NCBI GenBank assembly: GCA_965659415.1
Contig: CBFHVA010000004.1
Location: 1 to 64,000 of the forward strand
Source of the DNA: Phaeocystidibacter sp965659415
Lineage (GTDB): Bacteria; Bacteroidota; Bacteroidia; Flavobacteriales; Schleiferiaceae
Reading direction: 5' to 3'
Length of the DNA: 64,000 nucleotides
The number at the start of each line of letters is the position of its first letter. Position 1 is the first letter of the stretch. The notes under the pieces were generated by a model. The model was not told the DNA's origin and did no database searches. It saw only the letters and a program-made list of their open reading frames with translations. Of this stretch, positions 34,501 to 43,197 are shown piece by piece. The translations under genes were made by a program, and so were the position numbers.

Positions 34501-34961
34501 ACGACTTGAAGACGAACGTGCAGTCGGCATCCTACGAACAAAAAGATCCGTTGTTGATTTACAAGCTCGAATCTTTTGAGCTCTTCAAAGCCATGCTTGA
34601 AAAGCAGAATCGCGAGATTCTCTCATTCCTGTTTAAAGGGCATCTTCCACATCCTGACCCTTCACAAATGCAGCAAGCACCAACGCGAACGGCGCCTACA
34701 CAAAAGCTACAAACCTCAGGTCCGGGAGCCGACAATGCCGGACAGGTAGCGGGCAGAGGCGGGGCGCCGAACCAAGCAGGTGGCGGTCAACCTATGCAGC
34801 GACCACCTAAGCAGGAAACGGTTGTTAACGAAGGCAAGACCTACGGCCGTAACGATCGCGTTAAAATTCAGAACATGATGAGCGGCGAGCAGAAGGAAGT
34901 GAAGTATAAGCAAGCAGAACCGCTGATTAAGTCGAATCAGTGGGTAATTATAGAAGACTGA
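31593..34961 (+). CDS. secA: Preprotein translocase ATPase SecA
   Basis: SecA drives export of unfolded proteins through SecYEG. The DEAD-motor Walker A is MATGEGKTLVA (about residues 190-200), with IVDEVDSVLVDDART as the Walker B region. The helicase C-terminal motifs GTERHDSRRVDRQLRGRAGRQG are complete. The length of 1122 residues exceeds the ~900 of proteobacterial SecA because of two insertions typical of Bacteroidota, one before the Walker A motif and one in the preprotein cross-linking region (about 345-430). The tail is Gln/Pro/Gly-rich and lacks the zinc-binding cysteine motif that docks SecB. The gene is monocistronic by context: repeat and promoter upstream, convergent gene downstream. 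It serves the many signal-peptide proteins of the window. Confidence 0.96.
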   Translation: MINKILETVLGSKSKRDMKSLQPMVDKIKAVEPSVQSLSNDDLRERTLAFRTQIDENIQDQAKEIADIREKINQESDFEAKELLYDRIDELEKEAYERTEKLLDEIRPEAFAVVRETARRFSSDEEVVVTATDMDRELAAKSDFVSINGDKAVYAKKWMAAGGEVEWNMIHYDVQLIGGTVLHQGKIAEMATGEGKTLVATLPIYLNALPGKGVHVVTVNDYLAKRDSEWMGPLFQFHGLTIDCIDKHRPNSPERRAAYQCDIVYGTNNEFGFDYLRDNMANTPEELVQRGHNYTIVDEVDSVLVDDARTPLIISGPTPQGDNQQFDELKPFVVKLVNAQKQVVQKELTTAKKLIAEGNEKEGGFALLRAYRGLPKNRAIIKFLSEDGVKVLLQKTEGVYLQEQGKRMHEVDEALYFTIDEKHNQVELTELGIELLSTDRDPDFFVMPDIGSSMAELEKADLPTSDKAEKKEELMRDFQVRSERVHTMNQLLKAYTVFEKDVEYVLMDGKVKIVDEQTGRVMDGRRYSDGLHQAIEAKENVKIEAATQTYATVTLQNYFRMYKKLSGMTGTAETEAGELWEIYELEVVVIPTNRPIQRDDREDLVYKTAREKYNAVIEEVVKLREAGRPILVGTTNVEISELLSRALKIRKIPHQVLNAKLHAKEAEVVAEAGRPGTVTIATNMAGRGTDIKLSAEAKEAGGLAIIGTERHDSRRVDRQLRGRAGRQGDPGSSQFFVSLEDNLMRLFGSERIAKLMDRMGHEEGESIQHRMVSRSIERAQKRVEENNFGIRKRLLEFDDVMNSQREVIYKRRRHALYGERLQVDIANMTWDTVEVLVNSYKPVKDLEGMKMDFMLVFSLDVDMDQDKFESTSEADMTKELYDAVIDHYRAKNTRIAASTMPVIENVFKNQGDKFKNIVVPFTDGTKGIQVVANLENAFESKGETLIRDFEKSITLSFIQDNWKVHLRNMDDLKTNVQSASYEQKDPLLIYKLESFELFKAMLEKQNREILSFLFKGHLPHPDPSQMQQAPTRTAPTQKLQTSGPGADNAGQVAGRGGAPNQAGGGQPMQRPPKQETVVNEGKTYGRNDRVKIQNMMSGEQKEVKYKQAEPLIKSNQWVIIED

Positions 34962-35005
34962 TAATCAGAGGATTTCACGCGTTTTCACGAGTAGATTCCT
35001 ACAGG

Positions 35006-35890
35006 TTATAATAAACTTAAAGGCGAGGGGACCCCATGGACTATGATGGATTCACTAGCCTTTTTTATGGCAGTTTGGAAGGCGATAGCCGTTTCTGGAG
35101 TCAGTATGCTATCCGATTGATGAATGCCTAAGTAAACGTTTTGAACGCCCAGTTCTTCCCATTGGGCATAACGTGTACTCCACTGATTGATCCGCTCATA
35201 GTCGAGCGCATGCAAATTCCATCCTGCGTAGCGAATGAATACATCTGGTGAAGTGACTGCCATATGGAGAACGTCGGGTCGGCCGGGAGCATCGGTGAGC
35301 ACCATGCCAATTCGCTGACGTCTTAGAAATGCGGCAAGATCACTGAACAGCTGCGGATTGCTGAACCATGAAGGATGCCTGAGTTCAACGGCTAACTGAG
35401 TACAGGCGGGCCAGTTTTCAATCCAAGATATAAGATCATTGAACTTCTCGGCTTTGAAATTATCTGGCATTTGAAGGAAGGAGGGGCCGGCTTTGCTTCC
35501 CAGTTGAGCTACTCCTTCTGTAAAATCACGTACGAGTTCTTCAGTATGGTTCAGCCTTCGGTAATGCGAGATGCTTTGCGGGATTTTCGGAAGAAACACA
35601 AAGCCATCGGGAACTGTAGCAGCCCACTCTTCAAACTTAGAAGGTGGAAACATGCGATAGTGGGTGGCATTGAGTTCTACGCATCCAAATTGTTGGGCAT
35701 AGGCTGAAAGAAACCCACGTTGCGGGGTGCCTGCGGGATACCATTGTCCTACCCATTCTTTTACGCCCCATTGTGTTCCGCCTAAATGGACTCTTAAGCC
35801 AGAATTAGACTGCAGTTCATGAATGATGGGTTGGTCAGCGGGTAAAGGAGAAAACCATTGTTTAGACGGATCAACTTTGCCGAATTTCAT
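35006..35890 (-). CDS. DUF72 family TIM-barrel protein
   Basis: This 294-residue protein has the family hallmarks: an early GTQWGVKEWVGQWYPAG, the YAQQFGCVELNATHYRMFPP strand with conserved Glu and Asn, a FLPKIPQSISHYRRL segment, FLQMPDNF, and AVELRHPSW. DUF72 proteins adopt a TIM barrel related to sugar-phosphate isomerases or endonuclease IV, but their reaction is unknown. It is the last gene of a minus-strand set of three (SlyD-like, hypothetical, DUF72) with a 4-base gap to the gene before it, so co-expression is likely. It converges with secA. Confidence 0.88.
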   Translation of the reverse strand: MKFGKVDPSKQWFSPLPADQPIIHELQSNSGLRVHLGGTQWGVKEWVGQWYPAGTPQRGFLSAYAQQFGCVELNATHYRMFPPSKFEEWAATVPDGFVFLPKIPQSISHYRRLNHTEELVRDFTEGVAQLGSKAGPSFLQMPDNFKAEKFNDLISWIENWPACTQLAVELRHPSWFSNPQLFSDLAAFLRRQRIGMVLTDAPGRPDVLHMAVTSPDVFIRYAGWNLHALDYERINQWSTRYAQWEELGVQNVYLGIHQSDSILTPETAIAFQTAIKKASESIIVHGVPSPLSLL

Positions 35891-35894
35891 GGCT

Positions 35895-36542
35895 TTAATT
35901 TAAGCCAAATCCGTTGAGATACTCAATGAGTTGTAGATAGGAGTGCAGCAAATGGCTCGGCGTTTTATTGAGTTCCATTTGATGGAGATAGGCTTTGTGA
36001 ACGTCGTTCCAGCGTGGGTTTTCTACCATTCGGGCCAGCGTGATTCCACGGTAGCATCGATAAACTGGGTTCACGCTTAGCTTTGTGGGTATATTTGGAT
36101 GACGGTTAAACATACGCTCTACATAGGCCACGTCGTTCAAACGTTCCAAGTACTCAAAGCCGTTGATATCGAAGAACTTTTTTAACCCATTCACTACAGA
36201 GGCCACTTCCATCTCCGAATGTGCAGAAAGCGATAATTCGTCAGGATGGATGAACTGATTGAGCTTGATTAGCGCAGTGTTACTATCGATGGCGTAATCG
36301 GAAGGGGAATGAATAAACGGTTGTACGGTGCGCTCTACTATGTCGAAACGCGTTCCGAACTGTACGTCGAAGTACACGCCGTCCCCCTTCACCAAGGGAG
36401 ATATGGTAATATTTTGAAACCCGTACTCATTCGATTTGCGGAATTGCTGCCTTCCGGGTATCCACCGATAGCCCATTTCTTCGAAGAAGGGACAGAGGTT
36501 CTGGTAGAACAATACCTTATCGAATGCCGTATTCTTACCCAT
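35895..36542 (-). CDS. Hypothetical cytoplasmic protein
   Basis: This 215-residue soluble protein has no signal peptide or membrane helix and no recognised family. Visible features are an N-terminal YQNLCPFFEEMGYRWIPGRQQF segment (quoted in two overlapping ideas: start YQNLCPFFEEMG, then YRWIPGRQQF), a YFDVQFGTRFDIVE strand and a helical C-terminal third. The pattern of a phenylalanine/tyrosine-rich beta-sheet with helices resembles small DUF proteins of unknown role. Its start overlaps the stop of the SlyD-like gene by 8 bases and its stop lies 4 bases before the DUF72 start, so it is embedded in an operon. Confidence 0.65.
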   Translation of the reverse strand: MGKNTAFDKVLFYQNLCPFFEEMGYRWIPGRQQFRKSNEYGFQNITISPLVKGDGVYFDVQFGTRFDIVERTVQPFIHSPSDYAIDSNTALIKLNQFIHPDELSLSAHSEMEVASVVNGLKKFFDINGFEYLERLNDVAYVERMFNRHPNIPTKLSVNPVYRCYRGITLARMVENPRWNDVHKAYLHQMELNKTPSHLLHSYLQLIEYLNGFGLN

Positions 36543-37071
36543 TCTTTGAGTTTTGATTGAGGCGAATGCCGTCGGGTTCGATGTATCGCTTTTGCTCTTG
36601 CTCGTCTAGTCGAGGATTGCGCACGTAAAGTACGGCACCGGAGAAATGGAGTGTTTTACCTGCCATGGCGTGGTTGAAATCCACGAGTACGGAGTCGGAC
36701 ATCACTTCGGTGACGGTTCCCAGTTCCGGTTTTTGGGTATTTGGATTGTGGAAGATCATCCGATCTCCTTTATCGATGCTCTTTTCGTCGATCCAAGGAT
36801 CATTGCGGTATTGAGAGGCGTGTACCTCTACGATTTTATTAGGATTGAGTGAGCCGTACCCTTCGTTGGGGGTAAGACTAAAAGAAAAGCGTTCGCCTTC
36901 ACGTAATCCATCGAGAGCTTGTTCGAAGGCTGGAAGCATACTGCCTACTCCAAAGTAGAACTTGAGCGGATAATTGCTATCCATGCGTTCCAATAAATCA
37001 CCAGACGGGCCCCCTTCTCTCAATTCATACGTCAACTCAACAACAGTGTGGGGTGCTATTCGTTTGACCAT
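36535..37071 (-). CDS. FKBP-type peptidyl-prolyl isomerase, SlyD-like
   Basis: This 178-residue cytoplasmic protein catalyses proline isomerisation and probably acts as a chaperone. The FKBP core is split by the IF chaperone domain in SlyD fashion. The first half has VVELTYELRE, FYFGVGSMLPAFEQALDGL and the ERFSFSLTPNEGYG catalytic edge. The insert covers the segment with FHNPNTQKPELGTVTEV. The core resumes at VDFNHAMAGKTLHF. The histidine/cysteine-rich metal-binding tail of E. coli SlyD is absent. An ATG at 37086 five codons upstream is an alternative start. It heads a three-gene minus-strand operon. Confidence 0.9.
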   Translation of the reverse strand: MVKRIAPHTVVELTYELREGGPSGDLLERMDSNYPLKFYFGVGSMLPAFEQALDGLREGERFSFSLTPNEGYGSLNPNKIVEVHASQYRNDPWIDEKSIDKGDRMIFHNPNTQKPELGTVTEVMSDSVLVDFNHAMAGKTLHFSGAVLYVRNPRLDEQEQKRYIEPDGIRLNQNSKNG

Positions 37072-37132
37072 ACACCCATAAACCATATGAGTGGGATAAT
37101 GTTTAAGGACGGTTTGATGCTAGAGCGGAGGT

Positions 37133-37160
37133 AAAAAAAGGCCACCCTTTCGGATGGCCT
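37133..37160 (-). terminator. Rho-independent terminator of the DUF2723 gene
   Basis: On the minus strand AGGCCATCC and GGGTGGCCT pair (one G-U wobble) around a GAAA tetraloop and are followed by seven T. It lies 12 bases after the DUF2723 stop. The pairing is better on this strand than on the plus strand. Confidence 0.9.
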
Positions 37161-37171
37161 CATTCATTATC

Positions 37172-40100
37172 TTATAAACCGTAGCGGTTTTTAATCGGTA
37201 GATATCGCTCGCGGATTGGATTTGGTCCGCTGCTTGGATTATCCCGGTGATACTGGCTAGCAAGGCCGTTGATCATTCGGTACAACCCAAGGGCGTTGCC
37301 CATTTGATCGCGCGGTTGTTTGTTGCGTCCAAAGGATTCATAGTACACAATTTCCTGGTCGAGTTGATCCGCGAACTGAATGACGAGGTCATCAGCTTTT
37401 TCAAATTCTCCAGTTAAATAGTACCCTTGAATAATTCCCTGCGCGAAGTAGTTCAATTCAAATTTCTCTACTGGCATGAGTTCCATAGCGCGGTCGAGGA
37501 GTTGAACAGCTTTCTCCGTTTGGTCTTGCGCATTCATCTCGCGAGCCGCTCTCGCGAAAATGGTGCGGAGGTTGTAAACCGGACGGCGACACGTTTCATC
37601 GTAGTAGTTGTCTACATCTGCAATGTTCTGGAATTCCCAGCTCATCAAGTTGTTGAACAGAATATCCGTATCTACATACCCGTATTCAATGCTTCCTCTT
37701 GGCACTTCAGTCTTAATCGGAACAAAGCGATAAGCCAAGCCTTCCAAACGGAAGTATTCTTGTAAGTAGAAGAAGGCACTTGGTGAACTACCTACGGTCA
37801 TGGAGAAATAAATAGGGCGCGACCAGTCGTTTTGGTTAATCAAATCAATCACCATCAAATCGCGTTTCAGCATGGTGTTGCCCTTCATATCCCAATCGAT
37901 GTAGTCCAAGATGCGAGCGGAATCTGCCTCGCTTACCACACCATTGGCAAGTACTTGCTCCTTATCGATTTCAATTCTCAAGTTCTTTTGAGGATAGTAA
38001 TAGAAGTATGGAGATTGCGCCAACTGGTACGGTTGGTACTGGAACTGCGCACCATCTTGTTGTACAAAGTCAATGAACTGTTGGGTGGTCCAGCGGTTGC
38101 CTGGCCCGCGACCATAGTCCTGACGGAATTTGCGAGGGTTGAAGTGAATCACATCACGTGTGCCCATCTTGTATTGATCCCATTCAAAAGTGAGCGGAAG
38201 CTGATTGCCATCTTCGTAAGCGGCTCTCTTCAATTGATCAATGTACCAGTCTGTATTCAGGAGGGATAGATTCACCACGCGAACGTCCGTACGGTATTCT
38301 TCCACTTCTTGTAGATACCAGAGCGGGAATGTGTCGTTATCCCCATTTGTAAATAGAATGGCGTTTGGCGCACAAGAATCGAGGTAGGCACGGGCGGTAT
38401 CTCTCGCCATCCAACGATCGGATCGGTCATGGTCGTCCCAGTTTTGGGCAACCATATTCACCGGCACTGCCAGTAGCATAATGGCCGAAACACCATAGGC
38501 CAAAGCCGGCGTCTTTACTCGAGATTTGAGAAGGTCGTACAAGGCCACCACGCCTAGACCTACCCAAATAGCGAACACGTAGAACGAGCCCACAAAGGCA
38601 TAATCCCGTTCACGAGGCTCAAAAGGCTTGTGGTTGGTGTACACCACAATAGCCAATCCGGTGAAGAGGAAGAACATACCAATCACCCAAGCGTCTTTTC
38701 CATCTTTAAAGGCCTGATACCCTAAGCCCAGCAGTCCGAGTAAGAACGGTATGGCAAAATAGCGGTTGCGAGCAGGGTTGTTTTTCATGTAATCCGGCAA
38801 TAGGGATTGATCGCCCAATCGTCCATTGTCGATTCCGTTAATGCCCGTGAGCCAATTCCCATTGGTAGGTTCATATCGGTGTTGGAAATCGTTTTGACGA
38901 CCCACAAAATTCCAAAGGAAATAGCGCCAGTACATGTGTCCTACTTGATAGTTCAAGAAGAACTTAAAGTTGTCGCCGAAAGTAGGTTTCACATCATCTG
39001 AAACCCCCATAATGTCTTTATAGCCTTGTACGTGGTTGGCTTGATCGCTCCACATACGAGGGAAGAACACTTTCCACTGACTATCGTAGTTTGGAACGGT
39101 GTTGCGCTTCTCGTTGGATACAACGTATTTCTTCTGCTCCTCGTCATACACATAGGCTGGAGAACCATCCACAAATGGCTCATTCATATCCAACTTAGCG
39201 TTAAACGTTTTCCCGTACATCACGGGCCAATCTCCGTATTGCTCACGGTTGTAGTAGGCCAACATGCTCAATGCATCTTCCGGGTTGTTCTCGTCAATCG
39301 GTGTACCGGCGTTGGAACGAATACCAAGTGTTACAAAGCTTGAGTAACCAATGAGAATGAAGAGAATGGCAAAAATCCCTTGACTCACAAAAGGCCAATT
39401 CTTGCGCTTCGCCCATTGAATACCAAAGTAGGCCCCAGCAGCGATAAGGATGATGGAGAATACGGTGCCTGAATTCTTCGGAAGAGTTAATGAATTCACG
39501 AATGTGATTTCGAGGAAACCGAACATCTTAAGGAGTAGTGGGATAATCACTTTAAATACAGCCCCCAAGATGATCACGCTGAGAACAGTGCCAATCACGC
39601 TGTCCTTCATTGTTGCATCCGGCTTAAACTTGTAGTAAACCACCATAACGATTGGTGGAATAGCCAAGAATACGAGGATGTGAACCCCAACCGATAATCC
39701 AATGAGATAGGCGATGAGAATCAACCAGCGGTTGGCATAGGCATCAGCTTCAAAGGCTCGTTCCCATTTGGTTACCGCCCAAAAAGCTACTGCGGTAAAG
39801 AAACTCGACATGGCATAAACCTCGCCTTCAACGGCTGAGTACCAGAACGAATCGCTCCAAGTAAATGCCAAGGCCCCTACCAAACCAGCACCAAAAACCG
39901 CAATGGTTTTATTGTTGTCCATTTCTCCACCTGAGCGAAGAATGAGCTTTTTAGCTACGTAAGTAATGGTCCAGAATAGGAAGAGGACGGTAAAAGAGCT
40001 GGAAAATGCTGAAAGCAAATTCACCATGTACGCTTGCTGCGTTAAATCTCCAAAAGCGAATTGGGAGAAAAAGTTACCCACCAATTGGAAGAGTGGTGCA

Positions 40101-40264
40101 CCTGGAGGGTGGCCAACCTGCAATTTTACTGAGGTTGCAATGTATTCACCACAGTCCCAGAAACTTGTCGTTGGGGCTACGGTAGCCACGTATGTAAAGC
40201 TTGCTATAAGCCAAACAACCCATCCAAGGATGTTATTTGTTTTCGTGTAATTCGAGATTTGCAT
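37172..40264 (-). CDS. DUF2723 family polytopic membrane protein
   Basis: This 1030-residue protein is of the DUF2723 type. The N-terminal region has TVAPTTSFWDCGEYIATSVKL with the Asp and Glu expected for the GT-C catalytic loop. GHPPGAPLFQLVGNFF and YMVNLLSAFSSSFTVLFLFW follow. About twelve to fourteen helices occupy residues 1-640, and a large soluble C-terminal domain with TPR-like helices ends the protein. DUF2723 proteins are thought to be GT-C transferases, related to protein O-mannosyltransferases; Bacteroidota use such enzymes for protein O-glycosylation. The motif LFTNGDNDTFPLWYLQEVE is typical of the family. The specific substrate is unknown. The transcript ends at a strong terminator. 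Confidence 0.9.
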   Translation of the reverse strand: MQISNYTKTNNILGWVVWLIASFTYVATVAPTTSFWDCGEYIATSVKLQVGHPPGAPLFQLVGNFFSQFAFGDLTQQAYMVNLLSAFSSSFTVLFLFWTITYVAKKLILRSGGEMDNNKTIAVFGAGLVGALAFTWSDSFWYSAVEGEVYAMSSFFTAVAFWAVTKWERAFEADAYANRWLILIAYLIGLSVGVHILVFLAIPPIVMVVYYKFKPDATMKDSVIGTVLSVIILGAVFKVIIPLLLKMFGFLEITFVNSLTLPKNSGTVFSIILIAAGAYFGIQWAKRKNWPFVSQGIFAILFILIGYSSFVTLGIRSNAGTPIDENNPEDALSMLAYYNREQYGDWPVMYGKTFNAKLDMNEPFVDGSPAYVYDEEQKKYVVSNEKRNTVPNYDSQWKVFFPRMWSDQANHVQGYKDIMGVSDDVKPTFGDNFKFFLNYQVGHMYWRYFLWNFVGRQNDFQHRYEPTNGNWLTGINGIDNGRLGDQSLLPDYMKNNPARNRYFAIPFLLGLLGLGYQAFKDGKDAWVIGMFFLFTGLAIVVYTNHKPFEPRERDYAFVGSFYVFAIWVGLGVVALYDLLKSRVKTPALAYGVSAIMLLAVPVNMVAQNWDDHDRSDRWMARDTARAYLDSCAPNAILFTNGDNDTFPLWYLQEVEEYRTDVRVVNLSLLNTDWYIDQLKRAAYEDGNQLPLTFEWDQYKMGTRDVIHFNPRKFRQDYGRGPGNRWTTQQFIDFVQQDGAQFQYQPYQLAQSPYFYYYPQKNLRIEIDKEQVLANGVVSEADSARILDYIDWDMKGNTMLKRDLMVIDLINQNDWSRPIYFSMTVGSSPSAFFYLQEYFRLEGLAYRFVPIKTEVPRGSIEYGYVDTDILFNNLMSWEFQNIADVDNYYDETCRRPVYNLRTIFARAAREMNAQDQTEKAVQLLDRAMELMPVEKFELNYFAQGIIQGYYLTGEFEKADDLVIQFADQLDQEIVYYESFGRNKQPRDQMGNALGLYRMINGLASQYHRDNPSSGPNPIRERYLPIKNRYGL

Positions 40265-40353
40265 TATCCGTGTATTTCAATAGGATTGGGGCGAATTTAA
40301 TAAAAGAAAGGTACCGCCCATGTTGTTGGATGGTTAAACCCACAGGTTTACCA

Positions 40354-42312
40354 TTAATTTAGGATTTGGGTCCTCTTCAGAAGCAAGTTTAAAAGCACCG
40401 CAGAGAGTACCGCCGACCCTCCGTAAAGCAAGGCTTCATTCCATTGCATGAAGATGATTTTCCCCATAGTGAATAGCAGGCTGTAAGTCATAATTACGGC
40501 CAGAATCCAACACCCTGTCAATCGCCATAAAGTTCCACTCTTTGGTTTTTCTATTGATGTAGCGGATTGATCTAGTGGCTCGATATGCTCAAGTTGATTC
40601 CATGCTCCGCCGGGTTTTATCCTCTGATAGAAGTGTTTTAGTACAGAATCGGTTTCAGGTGGAGTGAGGAAGGTAACCACTACCCAAGCGATGGTGGTAA
40701 AGGCCACCGTAACGAAGAAGGAGTGCGGAAACTCAACTTCAAGGACGGAATGGGCAAAGGCATAGCCAATAAATGGGGCAATGGTAGCCGTGATCTCGCT
40801 CCAGGCATTGATGCGCCACCAGAACCAACGAAGGATGAGAACGAGTCCCAATCCAGCTCCGCATTCCATGATGAACTGCCAAACACCGGAAATGCTCTGG
40901 ATAAAGGTGCTTACCACGAGGCCTATAACCGCAAGTACCAACACGGTGATTCGCGAAAGCTGTACTTGTACTTTGTCCGAAGGTTTTTCCTTCGTGTTGG
41001 GCAGGTATAAATCGTTAATCAAATAGCTAGCACCCCAATTGAGCTGGGTGCTAATGGTACTCATGTAGGCAGCAAAGAACCCGATAAGGAGTACGCCTAA
41101 CCATCCGGAAGGAACGTGGTTTTTGAGCGCGAAAATATACCCATAACGCGAATCGGCATCGTAGCGGATGCTCTGTTCCAAAGCGGGGTTTTCAGTCCAT
41201 TCCGTTTCCACTTGCTCTTTCAATTGACCTATCGCCGGGCGGATATCTTCAGGAACATCTTCTATACCGGAAAGTACCCAATGCCCTACAGATTTTCCTT
41301 CCAACGCTTCCTCTTGTGATGCAACTTCATTCCAAAGGATTTGAGATGAATCGGAAAGTTTGTTAGGCACGTTAAAGAGCACGAGTGCCGACAAACCCAC
41401 AATGATCCATGGCCATGGGCGCAGGCAGTAGTGGGCAATCTGGAAGAACAGCGTGGAGTATACTGCGTGATTTTCATTTTTGGTGCTCATCATCCGCTGC
41501 GCAATATAGCCTCCGCCTCCGGGTTCAGCTCCCGGGTACCAGCTAGCCCACCACATCATGCCGAAAAAAGCGAAGAAGGCAAGCGAGGAAATACTCAGTA
41601 CACTTGAGTCGCTCTCACCCACGGCAGGGAAAAATGAGAATGCAGATTCCGGAAGCGCTTCTTTGAGTTGAGTTATGCCGCCAATTTCTGGACTATCAAG
41701 CACGAAGTACGCTAAGGCAATGGAGCCCGTCATGGCCACCACAAACTGGATGTTATCGGTTATAACTACCCCGAGCAGTCCAGACAATGAGGAGTAAATG
41801 GCTACCGCAAACAGCGTGATGGCTGTATAGGTAAAGGCTGTGGATTCTTCAATTCCAAAGAACCCGGAAAGGATGGTAACCATTGCAAGGTTTACCCAGC
41901 CGATGATGAGCACATTCATGAAGAGGCCTAGGTATACAGCCTTAAACGGACGCAAGAACTTGGCTGGTTTGCCACCATATCTAAGTTGGATGAACTCTAC
42001 CTCGGTAAGCACCCCTGATCGGCGCCAGAGATTAGCAAAGAAAAAGGTGGTGAGCATTCCGCCCGCCAATAAGTTCCACCAAAGCCAGTTTCCGCTTATG
42101 CCGGAATCATGCACCAGTTCCGTTACGGCAAGTGGGGTGTCGGCAGCGAAGGTGGTGGCCACCATGGAGATTCCCGCCATCCACCAAGGAAGATTTCGAC
42201 CTCCGAGAAAATAGCTGGCTAGGTCTTTACCTCCACGTTTGGAAGCCCAAAGTCCGGCTCCTATCATTACGGATGCGAGTACACCAAAGAGAATCCAGTC
42301 AATTGTTTGCAT
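40354..42312 (-). CDS. Sodium:solute symporter (SSS family)
   Basis: This 652-residue membrane protein has about thirteen to fifteen helices and the LeuT-like inverted-repeat fold of the SSS family. Family signatures are SYFLGGRNLPWWMAGISMVATTFAADTP in the first helices (broken here as SYFLGGRNLPWWMAG then ISMVATTFAADTP), FIQLRYGGKPAKFLRPFKA, and the AIYSSLSGLLGVVITDNIQF sodium-site helix. It should import a small solute with Na+, but the solute (sugar, proline, pantothenate, acetate) cannot be deduced. A long loop at about residues 315-370 is charged and unusual. It is followed by a terminator-bounded gene on one side and DUF2723 on the other, with 89 bases between. Confidence 0.9.
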   Translation of the reverse strand: MQTIDWILFGVLASVMIGAGLWASKRGGKDLASYFLGGRNLPWWMAGISMVATTFAADTPLAVTELVHDSGISGNWLWWNLLAGGMLTTFFFANLWRRSGVLTEVEFIQLRYGGKPAKFLRPFKAVYLGLFMNVLIIGWVNLAMVTILSGFFGIEESTAFTYTAITLFAVAIYSSLSGLLGVVITDNIQFVVAMTGSIALAYFVLDSPEIGGITQLKEALPESAFSFFPAVGESDSSVLSISSLAFFAFFGMMWWASWYPGAEPGGGGYIAQRMMSTKNENHAVYSTLFFQIAHYCLRPWPWIIVGLSALVLFNVPNKLSDSSQILWNEVASQEEALEGKSVGHWVLSGIEDVPEDIRPAIGQLKEQVETEWTENPALEQSIRYDADSRYGYIFALKNHVPSGWLGVLLIGFFAAYMSTISTQLNWGASYLINDLYLPNTKEKPSDKVQVQLSRITVLVLAVIGLVVSTFIQSISGVWQFIMECGAGLGLVLILRWFWWRINAWSEITATIAPFIGYAFAHSVLEVEFPHSFFVTVAFTTIAWVVVTFLTPPETDSVLKHFYQRIKPGGAWNQLEHIEPLDQSATSIEKPKSGTLWRLTGCWILAVIMTYSLLFTMGKIIFMQWNEALLYGGSAVLSAVLLNLLLKRTQILN

Positions 42313-42363
42313 GTGCTTGCCTAACGTTTATTTGAGCAAGGGCTGAAGGTAGTGATTCGAAAC

Positions 42364-42392
42364 AAAAACCCCCGATACAAATGCACCGGGGG
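42364..42392 (-). terminator. Rho-independent terminator
   Basis: On the minus strand CCCCCG and CGGGGG form a stem, extended by weaker inner pairs, followed by TTTTTG. It lies 47 bases after the stop of the thioredoxin-like gene and before the symporter start. Confidence 0.8.
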
Positions 42393-42439
42393 AACTCGCT
42401 CTATGAGAGCTGAGACTTGGAAAGAGTTAATACTGTGTT

Positions 42440-43054
42440 TCAGTTTCTCTTGATGCTGCACCCAATTTGACGGGTTTCAGCTGGGTTGATGTCAGCAGCC
42501 TGACCCGAACCCAATTTAGTCATGGCGTCGCGCAGCCATTCCTGTGTTGCTTCCTTGTCTCGGTTTTCAAATTTGTCGTTTATCGAACCCACAAAAACCA
42601 ATGAACCGGCATTGTCGAATAGATAAACATGTGGGGTAGTTCTCGCACCGAAGGCATCGGCCAATTCCGAATCGGTATCAACCACATATGGCATGGTGTA
42701 GCCCGCGTCTTCGGCGTGCGAAACCATGTTTTCCATGCTGTCATCGCCGGTGCGTTTTCGTTCGTTGCTGTTAACCAGAATCATTCCGATTCCTTGCTCA
42801 TTGGCTAGCTCTTGCAAAGAAGGGTACTCATCTTCCCAAGCAATTACGTAGGGACAGGTATTACAGGAGAAAATTACCAATAGGCCGTTCTCCTTCATTT
42901 CGTTTTGGAGGGATGTCATGCTACCGTCAATGTTCTCCATTTGACGGTCGGATAGGGGGGCGTCATCGCCGATGTTAAGGGGGTTATCCATATCGAAGGC
43001 CGTTAGGCCAACTCCTATAGCAATGATGCTAAAAAGGTAAACAATGTTCTTCAT
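42440..43054 (-). CDS. Exported thioredoxin-like/peroxiredoxin-fold protein
   Basis: This 204-residue protein has an N-terminal hydrophobic signal (MKNIVYLFSIIAIGVGLTAF) and an AhpC/TlpA-type fold. The redox motif is CNTC in VIFSCNTCPYVIAWEDEYP, with the cis-proline in GARTTPHVYLF. The residues after the fold are conserved in Bacteroidota homologues and end in a further cysteine (IGCSIKRN). It probably acts in the periplasm in thiol-disulfide exchange; whether it reduces peroxides is unclear because the CxxC layout is thioredoxin-like. It is monocistronic, with its own terminator. Confidence 0.85.
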   Translation of the reverse strand: MKNIVYLFSIIAIGVGLTAFDMDNPLNIGDDAPLSDRQMENIDGSMTSLQNEMKENGLLVIFSCNTCPYVIAWEDEYPSLQELANEQGIGMILVNSNERKRTGDDSMENMVSHAEDAGYTMPYVVDTDSELADAFGARTTPHVYLFDNAGSLVFVGSINDKFENRDKEATQEWLRDAMTKLGSGQAADINPAETRQIGCSIKRN

Positions 43055-43197
43055 GACAACGTGGGTTTATTTACAACTACAAGGTAACGAACTTACCCGT
43101 AAAATAGTTGTACGTTCTCGCTGTCAGAAAAGGATGTAAGAGCTTGCTGATGATTCATTGGAGGAGAATCAGCCAACGCAAAAGGCAGCTTTACCGC